In this document: one piece after another, positions 50,855 through 50,976 of the stretch | How positions within the stretch are numbered: position 1 is the stretch's first letter | Layout of the letters: every line of letters begins with the position of its first letter | Source of the DNA: JBHIKY01 sp042139015 | Lineage (GTDB): Bacteria > Bacillota > Bacilli > Bacillales > Marinococcaceae | Direction: 5' to 3' | Assembly: GCF_042139015.1 (NCBI RefSeq) | Contig: NZ_JBHIKY010000027.1 | Location: forward strand, 1 to 50,976 | DNA length: 50,976 nucleotides | The notes under the pieces: generated by a model | What the model saw: only the letters and a program-made list of their open reading frames with translations | Told to the model about the DNA's origin: nothing | Database searches by the model: none | Position numbers and translations under genes: made by a program

Positions 50855-50976
50855 TGAACCCCAAAAGTTAGAGTTTTTATTATGCAGCTGATTGGCTGGT
50901 TTGAGTTCGGTATTGTACCGGACTCAAACCAGCCAGTTTTTCTTTTATTCTTTCGTGATTATAGTAATCCATGTAC
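50855..50976 (-). mobile_element. IS3-family element (IS150-like group), right part only
   Basis: The end TGAACCCCAAAAGTTAGA (50855-50872) looks like the terminal repeat of IS150-group elements. It is followed, reading minus, by the C-terminus of an OrfB transposase. The element runs out of the window, so the other end and target duplication cannot be seen. It inserted about 25 bases after sda. Confidence 0.75.
50880..50976 (-). CDS. IS3-family transposase OrfB, C-terminal fragment
   Basis: The last 31 codons are visible and read YMDYYNHERIKEKLAGLSPV followed by QYRTQTSQSAA and TAA. This is the typical end of the DDE integrase OrfB of IS150-type elements. The rest lies beyond the window, so intactness is unknown. 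Confidence 0.88.
   Translation of the reverse strand, partial: YMDYYNHERIKEKLAGLSPVQYRTQTSQSAA

Noticed and set aside
1..50976. CRISPR arrays, tRNA or rRNA genes, prophage
   Set aside because: I looked for regularly spaced repeats, tRNA-like cloverleaf ends and phage structural or integrase genes and found none.

Overview
The window is a piece of a Firmicutes (Bacillaceae) chromosome. Gene content and order follow the leuS-metK-pckA region of Bacillus subtilis closely: ytnP, trmB, ytzH, ytmP, amyX, ytkP, thpR, pepV, ytzE, rsuA-type, ytgP, ytfP, leuS, ytqA-ytqB, ytiB, ytpA-ytpB, ytoA, metK, pckA, ytmA, ytlACD-type ABC genes and ytkD. Strong AGGAGG Shine-Dalgarno sites, T-box and S-box leaders, CcpA- and CcpN-like sites and a sporulation checkpoint gene (sda) agree with this. 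Moderate GC and many acidic proteins fit a halo-alkaliphilic genus, but I cannot name the genus from the sequence.

Layout. 1-666: non-coding, with short repeated GGAAAGCG-type sequences. 667-2741: a NarL-type two-component pair whose GAF histidine kinase carries an in-frame amber codon. 3011-9730: a small basic ORF, ytnP, trmB, ytzH, a PfkB sugar kinase, ytmP and pullulanase amyX. 9850-14481: purU, a NERD-like protein, an LrgAB/CidAB pair, thpR and a cysteine-synthase-like gene. 14676-20368: a five-gene glycolate/D-lactate-type oxidase operon (FadR-type regulator, FAD subunit, Fe-S subunit, FAD subunit, FAH-family hydrolase), with a cre-like site and a palindrome in front. 20729-27719: pepV, ytzE, 16S pseudouridine synthase, an unassigned Rossmann protein, an FtsW/RodA-type SEDS protein, a MurJ/YtgP-type flippase and a YjbQ protein. 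27831-31842: ytfP and leuS, separated by a cluster of DnaA boxes. 32199-38451: the leuS promoter and T-box, the tRNA-modification pair ytqA-ytqB, yuiD-like, beta-carbonic anhydrase, DinB-like, ytpA-ytpB and ytoA. 38616-39812: a short exported peptide gene divergent from a PlcR-like HTH-TPR regulator. 39983-47461: metK with an S-box leader, a DCC-family protein, pckA, an S9-type hydrolase and an SsuABC/THI5-type ABC importer. 47542-50976: ytkD, a YwpF-like gene, a 47-codon small gene, patB, sda and the end of an IS3-family element.

Most interesting. The pair at 38616-39812 looks like a peptide quorum-sensing module of the PlcR-PapR type. The regulator aligns by eye with PlcR. The 43-residue peptide has a signal sequence and ends in LDLPHKH, which resembles the PapR end (ADLPFEF). 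It has its own ribosome site, its own terminator and a 7-bp inverted repeat at its start. Second is a tight group of five DnaA boxes between ytfP and leuS. Third is the in-frame TAG in the sensor kinase. Readings of homology here come from memory of the families, not from searches.
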